From positions 1,302,001 to 1,366,000 of the forward strand of contig JAUKUA010000002.1 of NCBI GenBank assembly GCA_030549175.1: a stretch of 64,000 bases of DNA. The letters run 5' to 3'. The notes under the pieces are model-generated. The model did no database searches. It saw only the letters and a list, made by a program, of their open reading frames with translations, and was not told the origin of the DNA. The stretch's first letter is position 1. Every line of letters starts with the position of its first letter. This document shows, piece after piece, positions 12,506 through 23,141 of the stretch. A program made the translations under genes and the position numbers. The DNA comes from Lasiosphaeris hirsuta (Eukaryota > Ascomycota > Sordariomycetes > Sordariales > Lasiosphaeriaceae).

Positions 12506-13406
12506 CTAAAGCACCAACCTCACGACCTGCACAAAGACAATGCCGACAATGCCAACCCCGACCCCCATCCCCTTGGTCGCCGCGGCACCAGTGCTGCTCG
12601 ACAGCGGGGGCTGCGTGCGCGTGATGCTCGGCACCGTGATAGCCGAGATGGTGGTCCCCGGCCCCCTGGTACTAGATAGCACGCTACTCGAGAGGATAGA
12701 AGAAACCTTGGACGACAGCACGGAGCTGAGCACCTCAGTTGTGCTGGGGACCTCGGAGCTTGTCGATGACGTCGTCTCCTCCACTACCGTGCTCGTCGTG
12801 GTCGACTCGGGCTTGGCCGAGCTGGTGGTGGGTTTAGCCGTGGTGGAGGTAGTTTTCGGGGTCGTGGTGGAGGTGGGGGTGGTCTTGGGGGTGCTGGTCG
12901 TCGCGATGGTCGTCGCGACGGCTGTGGTGGTTGCTTTGGGCGCGGGGGGGGCGTCTTGGGCGCAGGCGGTACAGGCGCCGGGGGGCGGGGACTTGCCAAC
13001 TTGGTCGTAGCTGTACTCGCAGTTGTCGAGGGCGCGCTCGCAGACCACGGTCGGGACCGTTCCGGCGTACTTGGCGAGGTCCGGGGTCGACCCGTCGGAG
13101 CAGGTGCACTGGTAGCAGTAGGTGATGGATTTGAAGGGGTTGTCTTCGCCGTTGTTGTTGGACGTGCACGTGTTGGTTGACGTCTTGCCGCAGAGCGCCG
13201 AGCATGTGGCGATTTGGTTCGGGCAGACGGTGTTGCCTGCAACGGAAGGTTAGTTGTGTGTTGGATGCGATGCGGAGCGGGCTTTGCATACCGAAGCTGC
13301 CGACATCTCGACCGGTCCGGGTGCGCACCACGGGTGTGAGACATGTCGAAGCTGCCGAGCTCCCTACCAGAGCAAAGACCACGAGGCCGCTGAGATTGGC
13401 GTACAT
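12506..13406 (-). CDS. DUF7707-type secreted, probably GPI-anchored Cys- and Thr/Ser-rich protein
   Basis: Exons 13406-13292 and 13236-12506 (55-nt intron, GTATGC...TTGCAG) give 281 residues. A signal peptide (about 1-20, MYANLSGLVVFALVGSSAAS) is followed by a Cys-rich module at about 25-130 with motifs CPNQIATCSALCG, YCYQCTCSDGSTPDLAKY and VCERALDNC, the pattern of the fungal DUF7707 domain. Next come about 100 residues of Thr/Ser/Pro, likely heavily O-glycosylated. The C-terminus has a small-residue stretch (STGAAATKG) followed by a hydrophobic tail ending FVQVVRLVL, as expected for GPI attachment. It is therefore likely on the cell wall or outer membrane surface. Its biochemical role is unknown. 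Confidence 0.85.
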
Positions 13407-14394
13407 CTTGATGTGTTCTGTAAAAGAGCGACGAGGGTGAGAGACACGAACAATCAATTGGCCTGGCTTTGTCCAAAACAAAACCAAGACCAAGAGCTCG
13501 ATGCTCAAATCCGGGGGTGGCTCCCCCTTATTAGCCTCCCACCGAAAGGGATGAAGACCCTTGCACAACGAAATGACAACGGCTCTACCGTGCCGTCGAA
13601 CAAATCTGGAGAGATGACAATGTCCGCTTGGGATTCGCTCCGGCACCAGCAACAGAATCCAGTGTTGGGGCCGATTTGGATTCATCCTATTGGCCACCCC
13701 CCAAATTTGGCCAGGGACTGCCTCCGTGCGGCCAATGGAGCTTCACACCCCCGGGCTAGTTTGATTGTGAATTTGGACAATAACAAGCCGCCGTCGCGTG
13801 CAGTTCGTCAATCCTTCCTGCCTGAACTGGCTCCGCTTTCCATGTAACATTGCAGGGATAAACTCTCTTTCGAGACCCAAGCGCCGCCTAATCGAGTCTA
13901 TCTGCTCAAGCTCACCTTACCCTCGACGTAGGGGGTTTTCTTCTTCTTCATGGTATTCTGTGGGTGAGGAACAGCTCACGCTAGCTCTTCTAAAGGGCAG
14001 CTCGGTCACCGAGCTGCTTTTGGTGTTGTTTTATCTAATGTAGAAGACTCGGCATCCATGTCGATTCAATCCGTGTCACATCCTTTTATTCTTCATCCAG
14101 GCTTAGCATTTTTCGGGCCCCGCGATGGTCTGGGCCAGCCAGCCGGCAATTGCTGACAGCTATTTAGCGTTTCATGCATTCCTTCAGGCACTCCGAGGAC
14201 CCAAGCCAAAGTGGATGAATGAGACAAGTGACGTGGGTGATGTGTCCATAACCTTAACCCCAATCTTGCACCCTCATACAGACATGTAAGTCGGCAGCAT
14301 GACTTGGATGGAAAAGAATCCAAGTTAAATTATGTAACTCCCATTAGGTATCTACAGTCCGGTCTCTCTCTAGGGTACCTATCCTTTTTCCACT
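13407..14394. other. Intergenic region with a strong small inverted repeat
   Basis: Upstream region of the DUF7707 gene. It carries no convincing gene. At 13997-14017 there is a perfect 10-bp inverted repeat with a single-base spacer (GCAGCTCGGT c ACCGAGCTGC) followed by a T-run, which could form a hairpin in RNA or be a dimer-binding site. Confidence 0.4.
13997..14017. repeat. Perfect 10-bp inverted repeat
   Basis: The arms GCAGCTCGGT and ACCGAGCTGC are exact reverse complements around one base, and are followed by TTTT. The function is unknown. It lies in an intergenic region, not inside a tRNA or a recognised gene. Confidence 0.6.
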
Positions 14395-15590
14395 CTATGG
14401 TAACTCGCTCACTGGCCTCTCGTCCGGTTTTTCCTTCACCGTGTCCCCCTCCACCGGACTCTTCACATACCCGTCCGGGAGCCTCTCGGAGCCATCCACC
14501 TCCTGCCGAGTGCTACGATCCAAAGCCCCGCCTTCTAGTAATCCCTCGCTCACCACCGCGATCCCGGCCTCAACACCCCTCCCTTCCGTGTTCCTCCGCC
14601 GCATGACAACAAAAAAAAAAAAAACAGAACCGCACCCGCCACCGGCAGTGCCACCACCCCACCCACCGCTCCCCCGGCGATGACGCCGACATTCACCTCT
14701 CTCTCCGAGTCGTTACAGCCAGCGGCGCCCACGTCTCCGTCCCGTTGCTGCCCGGCTCGTCAGGGCCAGACTCAGGCTTGCACTCCCCGCTCCGCACAAC
14801 CGGCGTCAGCGAGGTCCTCTCACTCGGATTCGCCTGCCACAGGGTGAACTCCTCGGCGTCGTGGTTGAACATCAGGTACGCCCCCGTCAGAAAATACCGC
14901 CCCAGCGTCGGCAGTTGGCCCGTGGGTCGGATCAACAGCTCCTGTTTATCTGTGTCATAGTGATGGAAGCCTTCGCGTTTAAGGGTAACCTTTGGCATGA
15001 GGTACTGGTCTTTTTTTTTACCCGGACTTGTAGAAAATTGCCGAGGGGGAACGTGATGTCGGCGCCAGAGTCCTTGCTGGAGTTGTACACCCTGGAGAGC
15101 CAGTGGTATTCTAAGGACTGCCCGAGGAAGTCCAGCCGGGAGAGATCGTCAAAGGCGTCGACGATGAAAAGCGGAGCTTCCATCAGCATTTCGCGCTGCG
15201 GGACGATGCCGCAATTGATAGTGGACCCCTGCGGGAGGATGGGATGGTCGCTGCCGTCGCGGAAGTTGACGACTAGGTTGGTGATCGGGACCGTCACGCC
15301 AGTCCAGCAGCCCGTGGAGGGGGAGAGGTCGAGGGGCTGCGTGTAGTTCTGACCCGTGATCTTCTCGCTGCCATAGCCGCCGAGGACGAGCGACCCGTCG
15401 ACCCGTCGACCGGGGACGACTTGGCCCACATGCGCCCCCAGAAGAGGGACCAGACGCGCGACGAGATCTGGCCCGACGAGTAGAGCGTGTTGAGGTAGGT
15501 TGAGTTGGAGCCGAGGCCGAGCGTGTGCAGGAAGGTTTTGCCGTTGTCCCGCCGGAAGCTGGGGATGCCGATTGGCATGTCAATACTCTT
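14395..15590 (-). pseudogene. Frameshifted, 5'-truncated aspartyl-protease-like membrane protein gene
   Basis: Consecutive minus-strand frames read as one fungal A1-peptidase-like protein if several shifts are ignored. The order is MPIGIPSFRRDNGKTFL...SSRVWSLFWGRMW, then VDGSLVLGGYGS...INCGIVPQREML...EYHWLSRVYN, then LPTLGRYFLTGAYLMFNHDA...FTLWQANPS, then a glycine-rich membrane helix (VGVIAGGAVGGVVAL), then a basic cytosolic tail. Frame changes occur at an 8-bp tandem duplication (15391-15406), at a run of 9 T (15011-15019), near 14730-14750 and at a run of 14 A (14611-14624). The N-terminal half with the first catalytic DTG is absent, and repeat-like AT-rich DNA begins directly upstream at about 15600. 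Two of the four shifts are in homopolymers, so sequencing error could contribute, but the duplication and the truncation cannot be explained that way. Confidence 0.65.
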
Positions 15591-16892
15591 GCCTGAGACG
15601 ATACGAGCTAGTAGTGTGACATGATGTCAACATAACCCTGCTCCAAGTTGTTATTAGGAACATAATAGTACTTACACCCATGGTAACAAGACCATATTCT
15701 TATCACGACCTGAACCCAGCCCAAAGGTGGGGCAGGCACATGACGTGGGAACCTGAGCATGTGAGTGTGTCAATGGCCTCTGAAGGCCTTGGAACCTCTG
15801 CGCATAGAGGCTAGGAAAGGAACAGAGGCAGTATAAGTTACCTAATATTCCCTAGTATCCGGATAGTATAAGTAGGCGACGTGTTAGACACCTTGGAGCG
15901 TGAGGATTCCTGTTCCTCACGCAAGTAATTGCACTCTACTGCATCCTAAAGTACAACTTCGGTGATGGCAATTTGTTTAACAGAGTGTAATAATCTAGTT
16001 GAGAACCCATTAGACTTATCTTGACGTTTCTGTTCCCTAGTATACCCTACGTTTCTTACTAGATATCTTACTAAAGCCTGTCAGATGGAACAGGGTGGAA
16101 ACGCTAGAATTGAGGGCGTTAGCATTGCCACGATAGTGACAACAACAGTCAACATTAAGGCAAATAGAGTGGTTGTGTGGCTAGCTAAGCCACTATAAGG
16201 CTTATTCTACAACAAGGAGCTCTATAAAAGACGAATGTCTCTGGCAGAGCCAGAGACCACGCAAGCAATACAATCACACAATTGCAAACCCCCCATCAAA
16301 AGGAGTGCAGTGCTTTTGACATAGCCTTAGTTTAGGGTGTTTATAAGGATTTTAAAAACCAGAGCACATTATAGATTACTTGGTATTATTTGGTGTTTAG
16401 TTTTTTAATATAAATTTGAAGAGGGTCGTATATAATGAGTGTTACTTTGGCGCCATAGTGAAAGCGGGTGCTACGGTCTGGAATATAAACCGCTTAGATG
16501 AGCACTGATATGACATATTATAATGGTAGTGTTATATATTGGAAAGGATGGCCAGTTGGCAACAGTCTGGAGGGCACGCTACCATTATATGGCAGCACAC
16601 CCCATGTACTCAATTGAGCGCAGGGACTGCGTACAACGGACTAAACTATCTAAAGCTATCTGCATTCTATCACGTAACAGCGGGCGTAGACTACATGCCA
16701 GGGTTAAGGTCGTAAATGAGTTGTGATAAAGGTTAGTGTTTTACAGGAGCGAGCTATAATTGGTTATTTTCTTCCCGAACAACCATTATTCTGGAGAAGC
16801 CTAGAAGCCCACAAGCCTATGTGATGGAGGTGGTGCTCCACCTCGAGGGTGCAGGGTGCACACGCCACCTCGCCCAGCTAGTGTCTTTGGGC

Positions 16893-16945
16893 CACACCTA
16901 GATAACTGTTGCAGGGCCAGGAAAAACCTGGCCCACAACAACACC
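16893..16945 (+). repeat. Dispersed repeat, copy 1
   Basis: The block CACACCTAGATAACTGTT...CCTGGCCCACAAC matches the reverse complement of 24363-24411 (CACACCTAGATAATTGTT...CCTGGCCCACAAC). Weaker similarity (CGCCACCtCGCC against CGCCACCcCGCC) continues on the 5' side. In this copy the middle forms a perfect hairpin, GGGCCAGG-AAAAA-CCTGGCCC. Confidence 0.65.
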
Positions 16946-16992
16946 AAATCCATCACCATTGTTCTGTCTCGCTCACACTATGGCGAATTACG

Positions 16993-17480
16993 TTGATTGA
17001 TTGATTGATTGATTGATGTATTTATCGCGCAGGGTTTCCAACCTATGAGAGGTAAGGAGATCCCCCGCCCTGAATCCACCAATAGGAGAGCCCTGGTCCG
17101 GTCGCTGGCCTGGTCGCAAGCCGCCCCAGGCTGCGTTCCCGGGCCGAGAATACCATGGCCCTCCCTACCCGGCCTCCGAACCCGATGACAAGGAGAATAC
17201 CGCTCTCCGGGCCTCGCCTACCCGGCTCGCTAACCCGGTAAGCTAAGGTACATAAAAACCCCCATCAGGGGAAAAGCCACCTTCAAATCAGTCTGCCGAG
17301 GCCCTGGCCTCTTCTTCTTCATTGTCAATCTGTGCGGTATTTTCTTCCCGCGTTCGTCGCCGCCAGTATTTTCTTCCTGGTAGCTTTATCCGCGAAGCTC
17401 CCGAACAGGCCGAGCCACTTCTTAGACCTTCTCCACACCATCTGCAGTGGGCCTCCGCTATAGGTAGGTAGTAGTGTCGC
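16993..17480 (-). mobile_element. Probable 3' end of a LINE-type retroelement with (TCAA)n tail
   Basis: Read on the minus strand, a GC-rich segment with a basic, Arg/Glu-rich broken frame runs into GATAAATACATCAATCAATC and ends in about five ATCA/TCAA units. A short tandem repeat at the 3' end is characteristic of several fungal non-LTR elements (Tad/I groups). No reverse-transcriptase domain remains, so this is inferred from the tail and its placement. Confidence 0.4.
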
Positions 17481-18782
17481 GTTCCGGGGGCACGAGAAGA
17501 TGGCGGATTACGATAACTATATACGAGGCGTATGCCGATATAGGTAAGCCTATGGGTAGGGTTAGGACCGAGTTAGATCCGGGCAGGGATGTGAATCTTG
17601 CGGGGGCGTTTTGAAATCTCATTGTGCTTCAAAATTGGCAGTTTTCTGCGTTTTCTCCGTTTTCTCGTTCTTCAGTGGTGATTTCCATATGAGAGTTTAA
17701 CCGCCGCGGTCCTAATATGGAGGGCGTCAGATGTCACAAATTGGGTTGTGAGTGCAGGAGCACGGTTGCTGGTTCCCCTCGTGCTAGCCCCTTGTTACCC
17801 GGCGCGATTTGTTGGCCCAACAGATAGGAGTCAGGGGAGGGGACAGGGACTCCATTCGGTTCCAGGCATGTGGTTGAAGTAGCCGGTGGCGCGCTAATGC
17901 AAAGCTTGACTTGATGGTGCAGCTTCTAATTCGACGGGGCGTTTTGATCACCTTTTACGTGAAGGAGTTAGCCCTTGCGCAGTCAACCCCGTCCATGTAA
18001 GCGTCAAACTCAAACTCAATTGAACTAGCTACCAATTTTGGCCGTAGCCCTATCTTTCATCCAAGTTAATAGGCAATGGTGTTTTGGCCCTGGCAATAGA
18101 AAACGGGGAATTCCGGCGATTCATGAGCGGCAATCTTGAGCACGTGATGGTGCACTCCATTCACCGCCTACAAGTCGGCAAGACCCTGCTTGCCGTGGCA
18201 CTTTCACATCTGGAGCAGCTCATCTCCACTGGGTGCGCAGAAATGGGTGGAATCCACACATTGTTTTTTTTTTCTCCCCCGCCAGTCTGGGAGGCGGAGT
18301 GCCGGACGCCAATGATACGATCATCCACTGACCGGTGAGGCACATTTCTTCTTGTATAGGAGGCGGAGAGAACTCGTCGCATGCGGACGGCATGGCTGCG
18401 GCCTAATTTGTATTTTGGCATCACTCATGATCGCAGGCAACGACCAATGCGGGGAGTACTTGAGCCCCCCAGCTTCCTGAAACGAGCATGTCCCCAGCCT
18501 CATGGCTTTCCATGGCCCGGTCCAGGCCGCTGGGCCGGGTCGGCGCCCAAAACCGGGCTAATCACCACTGCAGGGGGCTGACCGGGGGGGTGGTCTCTCC
18601 CCGAGCATGACGAGTATTGTCGGCTGAGGCAGGGCAGAAGGGACTTGCCGACGGGATCTGGGTTCGGGTTGGCCGCCTCCTCAAATATAATCCGGCAGGT
18701 CGGACCGCATTCACACACCCTGCGGACTGCATTTGGCGGTTTGTCGACGACCTGCGCGCCGGTGTAAGCAAATGTCGCCATA

Positions 18783-19965
18783 ATGCATCGTCGTCGCGAT
18801 GGAGGTATATCTCGCAATGGCAATGATTCGGTCGGGCCGAGAACCTTGGTTATTCTCCTTCCTCTTTTTGCACTAGCTCTAGCTGTCTACTTGGCCCGCA
18901 TGTGGACGCGTGTAGGTCGCAGGTGTCGGCTTAACGCTGCTGACTACATGATAACGGCAGCCACAGTAAGTGTATTTTGCGTGCGCTCCATCTGACCCGG
19001 TGGCCATCTGACCCGGTGGCCGGCTGACTGACTAACTCGGCCACCTTCCACTTGCCTAGATTTCCGAAACGTTCTCCATCGTCCTGACAGCCGTTGCGGT
19101 AGCGAACGGCTTCGGACGGCATGTTTCCGCCTTGACTACCGATAGCATCGAAACGATTGGAGCGGCAACGTTTGCCGCCGCCTTCTTTGGCTTCGCTGCC
19201 TCATGCGCCAGCCGCATCTCTGTCGCTTGTCTCCTCCTGCAGTTCACGCAGTCCCGGGCGTGGAGGATGATTCTGTGGATGACGGTAGCATTCCAAGCCC
19301 TGCTTTTCCTTGGCTGCGAGCTGGTCATCACCCTGCAGTGCCGGCCGATACGCGCAAAGTGGGCGAACGTCCCCGGCGCCAGATGCATCTCGGCGCAGGA
19401 GAACTGGATAATGGGTTATGTGTTCATCAGCATCGCCATGTTTAGCGACGTCGTCTTCGCAATCTTCCCCATACTACTTGTCTGGCGGCTCAGCCGATCT
19501 CTCGTCGAAAGGCTACTGCTCTCGGCACTTTTAGGGCTCGGTCTGCTAGGCGTCATCGCTGGTGCCGTCAAGATTGTGACACTCAAGTATTTCAAAATCG
19601 GGTCAGAGAATGTAGTCGCCGACATGATGCCGGTCTACTTGGTATGATACCCACATCAAATAGAAAACGACCGATGGGCTGACTTTTGGCGGCTTTAGTG
19701 GTCGCGCATCGAGGAAATCGTCATCATCGCCGCCGCCTGTGTACCGCTACTTAAGGCACCTATTGAGAACCTACTGTATCTCTGGTTTGGTATCCGCTTC
19801 TACCCCACTGTCAGAGATCTCGACACCACACATACGTCGCCGCCGTTTGAGTTTCCACGCGAAGGGGCACATTGTTGGTGGCATGGCGGATCGGAACAGT
19901 CATCACAGCAATCATCATCGACTGGTAGGCCTGCCGAGGGGGTTGTGTTGGAGCATGCAGAGTAA
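18783..19965 (+). CDS. Rhodopsin-domain (PTH11/SAT4-like) integral membrane protein
   Basis: Three exons, 18783-18965, 19060-19641 and 19699-19965, give 343 residues. The introns (GTAAGT...CCTAG and GTATGA...TTTAG) are both in phase 0, and the first contains a direct repeat of CCATCTGACCCGGTGG. The protein has about seven hydrophobic helices: residues 20-38, 50-75, 90-115 (ATFAAAFFGFAASCASRIS), 125-150, 180-205, 215-235 and 262-285. It carries family hallmarks, including LNAADYMI, the conserved Cys in LQCRPIRAKW, SAQENWIMGY and WSRIEEIVIIAAACVPLLKAP. The C-terminal tail is hydrophilic and Ser/Gln-rich. Such proteins are fungal seven-helix plasma-membrane proteins. Some are receptors for surface cues in plant pathogens, but the ligand here is unknown. 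No CFEM domain is present. Confidence 0.88.
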
Positions 19966-21396
19966 GCTGTTACAACGCAGTTCAGCTGCATCATCTTAGA
20001 TGAGTGAGTGGTTGGCTTCCAAAGCACGCGGGTGGACATGCATGGGTGAGGCCCTCCGGAAGGACCTGTCCTACCTGTTGCCCTACCTCCTTTCTCGGCG
20101 CACTATCGCCCTATTCAAGTTCGGTTCTTTGACGGCTCAGTGCCCCAGCATAAAGAAGTATCCTAGATACAGTCGCGACGTTGCGCTTGACTTTTTTTAA
20201 TTTTTAATTTTTATTTACAGAACCTTCAGGACTGGTGGTGGGCTGCGACCCACACGCATCAGGTCTGATAGCTGGGACAAATCAGCGCAGTAAAACATTG
20301 GCTAGGCAAGTTGACATTTAACGGTGCACACGCAGCACGTCGCATGTGGACGTCAACAATGAGGATGGTCGAAAATAGAGCGGGGGGGGGGGGGGGGGGG
20401 GAGAGCTGAGGATCCCTGCCGCATGTTTTCGGTGCGCATTATGATCCGGATTAGTCGGCGGCAAGCTCAGAGAAAGCACAACAAAGACAAGTTCAGTTGG
20501 CTTACGCACTGCCAAGTCCTGAAATACCGAGCCGGGCTGTAAATCCGGCCCAGGGGCCGAATTAGATCTGGTGATGGTGACAGCGCGACGCTAATCAGAG
20601 TAATTGAAGGCCCCGCGCGGAAGCACACCGCTTGATCAACTTCACACGCTTGCAACTCTCCCAATTACTTCACATTGGATGATACACGTGGTATTTGACA
20701 GCATTTGCCAAGCTGCGATCCAGAGAACCACTCATCTTCTTCGGAAAATGAAAATGCCGTCGTTCGCGCGTAGAGGGGGCGGGTGGGCTTTTGCTATTTC
20801 GGCATGATCCGAGCACGTATTAGACAGATCATATGAAGAAGGAGGAAAAAAACAAGGGCTTCGCTGATCTGCCTCAAATGGCTTTGTGACGATATGCAGG
20901 GACCTGGCACAAGTTTCGGGCAGATATCAACGCCACACTTGGTATCTCAACAGTGGGGTTGGCGATACGAACAAATGACAACGTGTTGGGAGTAGGGCAC
21001 TCCCAGGCGCACAGGCACACACAGGCACACAGGCACACACAGGCACACAGGCACACAGGCTTGTTGGCCTATGCTCCAGCCTACCACCTATTTCCTCGCG
21101 CAGGTGCAAGACCACTTCCTGGACCTTACACCTACTCTCCATAGCAGATAGTAGCAATACACCACATTGCCACTCCAACACATCGGTTATAGCTGGCTTG
21201 GAGATGAGACACGAGACGCGAACCGCTCAGGTGCCGCATTTGTGGCTTCTCAATTAGATATCTAGCGAAACAGTAAAAGGGCTGGATACGCTAGTGCTTG
21301 GTGAGGCTGACCAGCTACTTGCAAAAGATTTTATGGCTACAGCTACTACTATCAATTGCCTCCGCAACAGGGAGGTGGTGAGGAGGCAAGGCATGC
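19966..21396. other. Intergenic region with poly-G and AGGCACAC microsatellite
   Basis: No supported gene. It holds a run of 20 G at 20382-20401 and a short tandem array of AGGCACAC/AGGCACACAC units at about 21006-21060. The final bases before 21397 are the 3' flank of the P450 gene. Confidence 0.45.
21006..21060. repeat. (AGGCACAC)n minisatellite
   Basis: About six imperfect copies of AGGCACAC(AC) lie in tandem in an intergenic region. Confidence 0.8.
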
Positions 21397-23141
21397 TCAC
21401 CACAGCCTCTTCAAGATAACCTTCATCTCCCGATCAGGCGGGACAGATGCACCACCAGACCATCTAACGTCGTTCTGTGCCGGTCTGTCCGAAGGCGTGC
21501 CATCCCGATTCGTCCATCTCACAAACTCAATGTCAAACCTCGACACCAACATGGCAACCACTAGCATCATGTCCTGCTTGGCGAAGAACCGACCTGGGCA
21601 GACCGACACGCCACCGCCTATCCAGATTAGCGCAACTTCCCAATTTGCATGGTGAGAGAAGCAAGCTTACCATAAGGGAAGAAGTCATTCGGCCCCGCGG
21701 CCATTTCGAACCTGCGCACCTGCTTTCCCTGACCATCTTCAACATATTTGATATGCCTTTCAGCCCAAAACTCAGACGCCGGATGCCCTTCTGCTCCCCA
21801 GATATTCTCATCAAGATGAACGATTTCAGTAGCCGCTTGCAAGATGGCGCCTTTCTGGGGTACAACTCCGCCGCTCAACTCAATAGGACCCGTGATCTCT
21901 CTGGTGATGTTCATTGAAACATGCAGTCGCAGACCCTCGATGTAAATGGACTGCAACAGTGGTAGCGCGGTAAGCAGGTCTCCCCTAAGGACCTTCTTCC
22001 CCGTCGTCGGATCAATCTCATACGCCGTTTCAACCTCTGCCCGAACTTCCTTCAGCAGTTTCGGATCCTTCGCAACCTCCATAACGCACCATGTCGCAAC
22101 CGGCGTCGTATTTGCATTCGCCCTACCCATCGTTAGCATTTCCTCAGCCCCCCTTACTAGATAGGCTTACCCAAAAAGCGTCGTATTCGACAGTCCTCCC
22201 GCAATACTCCTCAAATCAAACCCCCTGTCCTTCAAATACCTCACCCACTCCCTGGTAAAGCGGCTCCCAAAAACCGGCTCCCACTCCGGATTCTCCTCCC
22301 CCTCCCAATCAAAAGTCCTGATCGCCTCCTCCAAATACCTCTGCGCCGCATCAATCAACCGATCCCTCTTGTCATACGCCTTCCTATTCAACCACCTCGG
22401 CAACCCCCACACTAGACTCGCAGCAATCTCATCAAACGTCCAAATCATATCCAACAACCCCGGAATCATCTCGCAAATCCTCTGCCCATTTATCGCCGTG
22501 ACCGCCGCCCCGGCCATATTGTCCAACAGGAACTCATACACACCCACCTCAACCCCCTCTCCCAGCGGTAGCTTATCCAACCTCTCCCCGAAAAACCGCT
22601 GAAACGATCGCGCCAATACATTCGTCTCATTCGTCCGTGCAAGATAGCGATGCATGATAGCGTGCATACCTGCCCAATACCGTTGGTCCTCGGGATGATT
22701 CTCCGTGCCAGGTACGGGCTTAGGCAAGCGCCCGGTTTTGTCGCGCTTGAATTTTGCGAGATCGTTGGGCGTCATGTTCCAGATGTGCTGCTTGACCATG
22801 AGGATGAAGATGTCGGAGCTGACGCTGCCCGAGGCGCGGAACATGGTTGCGATGTTGGACGCTCCCGAGACGAGGTAGGCTTTTGCCGGGCCGACGTAGA
22901 ATTGGACGATGCCTTTTTCGCAGAGGGCGGCGCGCGCGCGAGAGAGGAAGGTTCTCATGTCGGTCATGTAGAGGATTGTGACGGAGAGGCGGGGGATGAG
23001 GCCGGTCAGGGTGGGAATGGTGGGTTTGGGGCGAGTGAGGGTGTAACAGAGGTAGAGGATGGGGAGGAGGATGGTGTAGGGAGTGAGGAGGGACTGGAGG
23101 GGGAGGGGGAGGGAAGGCATCGTGATGGTTGTGGTGCTCAT
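21397..23141 (-). CDS. Cytochrome P450 (CYP7/CYP8-like fungal type)
   Basis: Three exons, 23141-22171, 22122-21671 and 21617-21397, give 547 residues. The first intron is 48 nt (GTAAGC, branch GCTAAC, GGTAG). It joins ...SNTTLFG to ANANTTPVATW, forming the I-helix with a Thr in the usual oxygen-activation region. Read without the intron the frame contains TAA, so the gene is intact only when spliced. A membrane anchor lies at about 12-30. The K-helix ExxR is in YIEGLRLHV. The haem loop is FFPYGGGVSVCPGRFFAKQ, with the proximal Cys at about 481. The GGG-x-S-x-CPGR loop is the variant found in fungal P450s related to the CYP7/CYP8 group, not the classical FxxGxRxCxG. The substrate is unknown. 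The ORF continues upstream of 23141, but the ATG there, followed by MSTTTITMPSLPL and the anchor, is the natural start. Confidence 0.85.

Larger units (their letters stand above)
15591..18782. mobile_element. Transposon graveyard (degenerate, nested repeat remnants)
   Basis: 3.2 kb without an intact gene. 15600-16800 is AT-rich, with TATA-like boxes, terminal-looking palindromes (TGACAT-G-ATGTCA at about 15609-15621) and CpG-poor text, compatible with an old LTR remnant. 16820-16950 has two perfect hairpins and shares a repeat with 24363-24500. At 16993 a (TTGA)n tract borders sequence that, on the minus strand, looks like the 3' tail of a LINE. From about 17700 the DNA becomes ordinary intergenic sequence upstream of the gene at 18783. 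No transposase or reverse-transcriptase motif is readable. Confidence 0.5.

Noticed and set aside
12540..13010. Plus-strand Val/Gly-rich open frame
   Set aside because: It is the antisense of the Thr/Ser-rich part of the DUF7707 gene, a composition shadow.
22123..22170. An in-frame TAA in the middle of the P450 at 21397-23141 suggested a pseudogene
   Set aside because: A 48-nt intron (GTAAGC, GCTAAC branch, GGTAG) removes it and joins the I-helix exactly, so the gene is intact.
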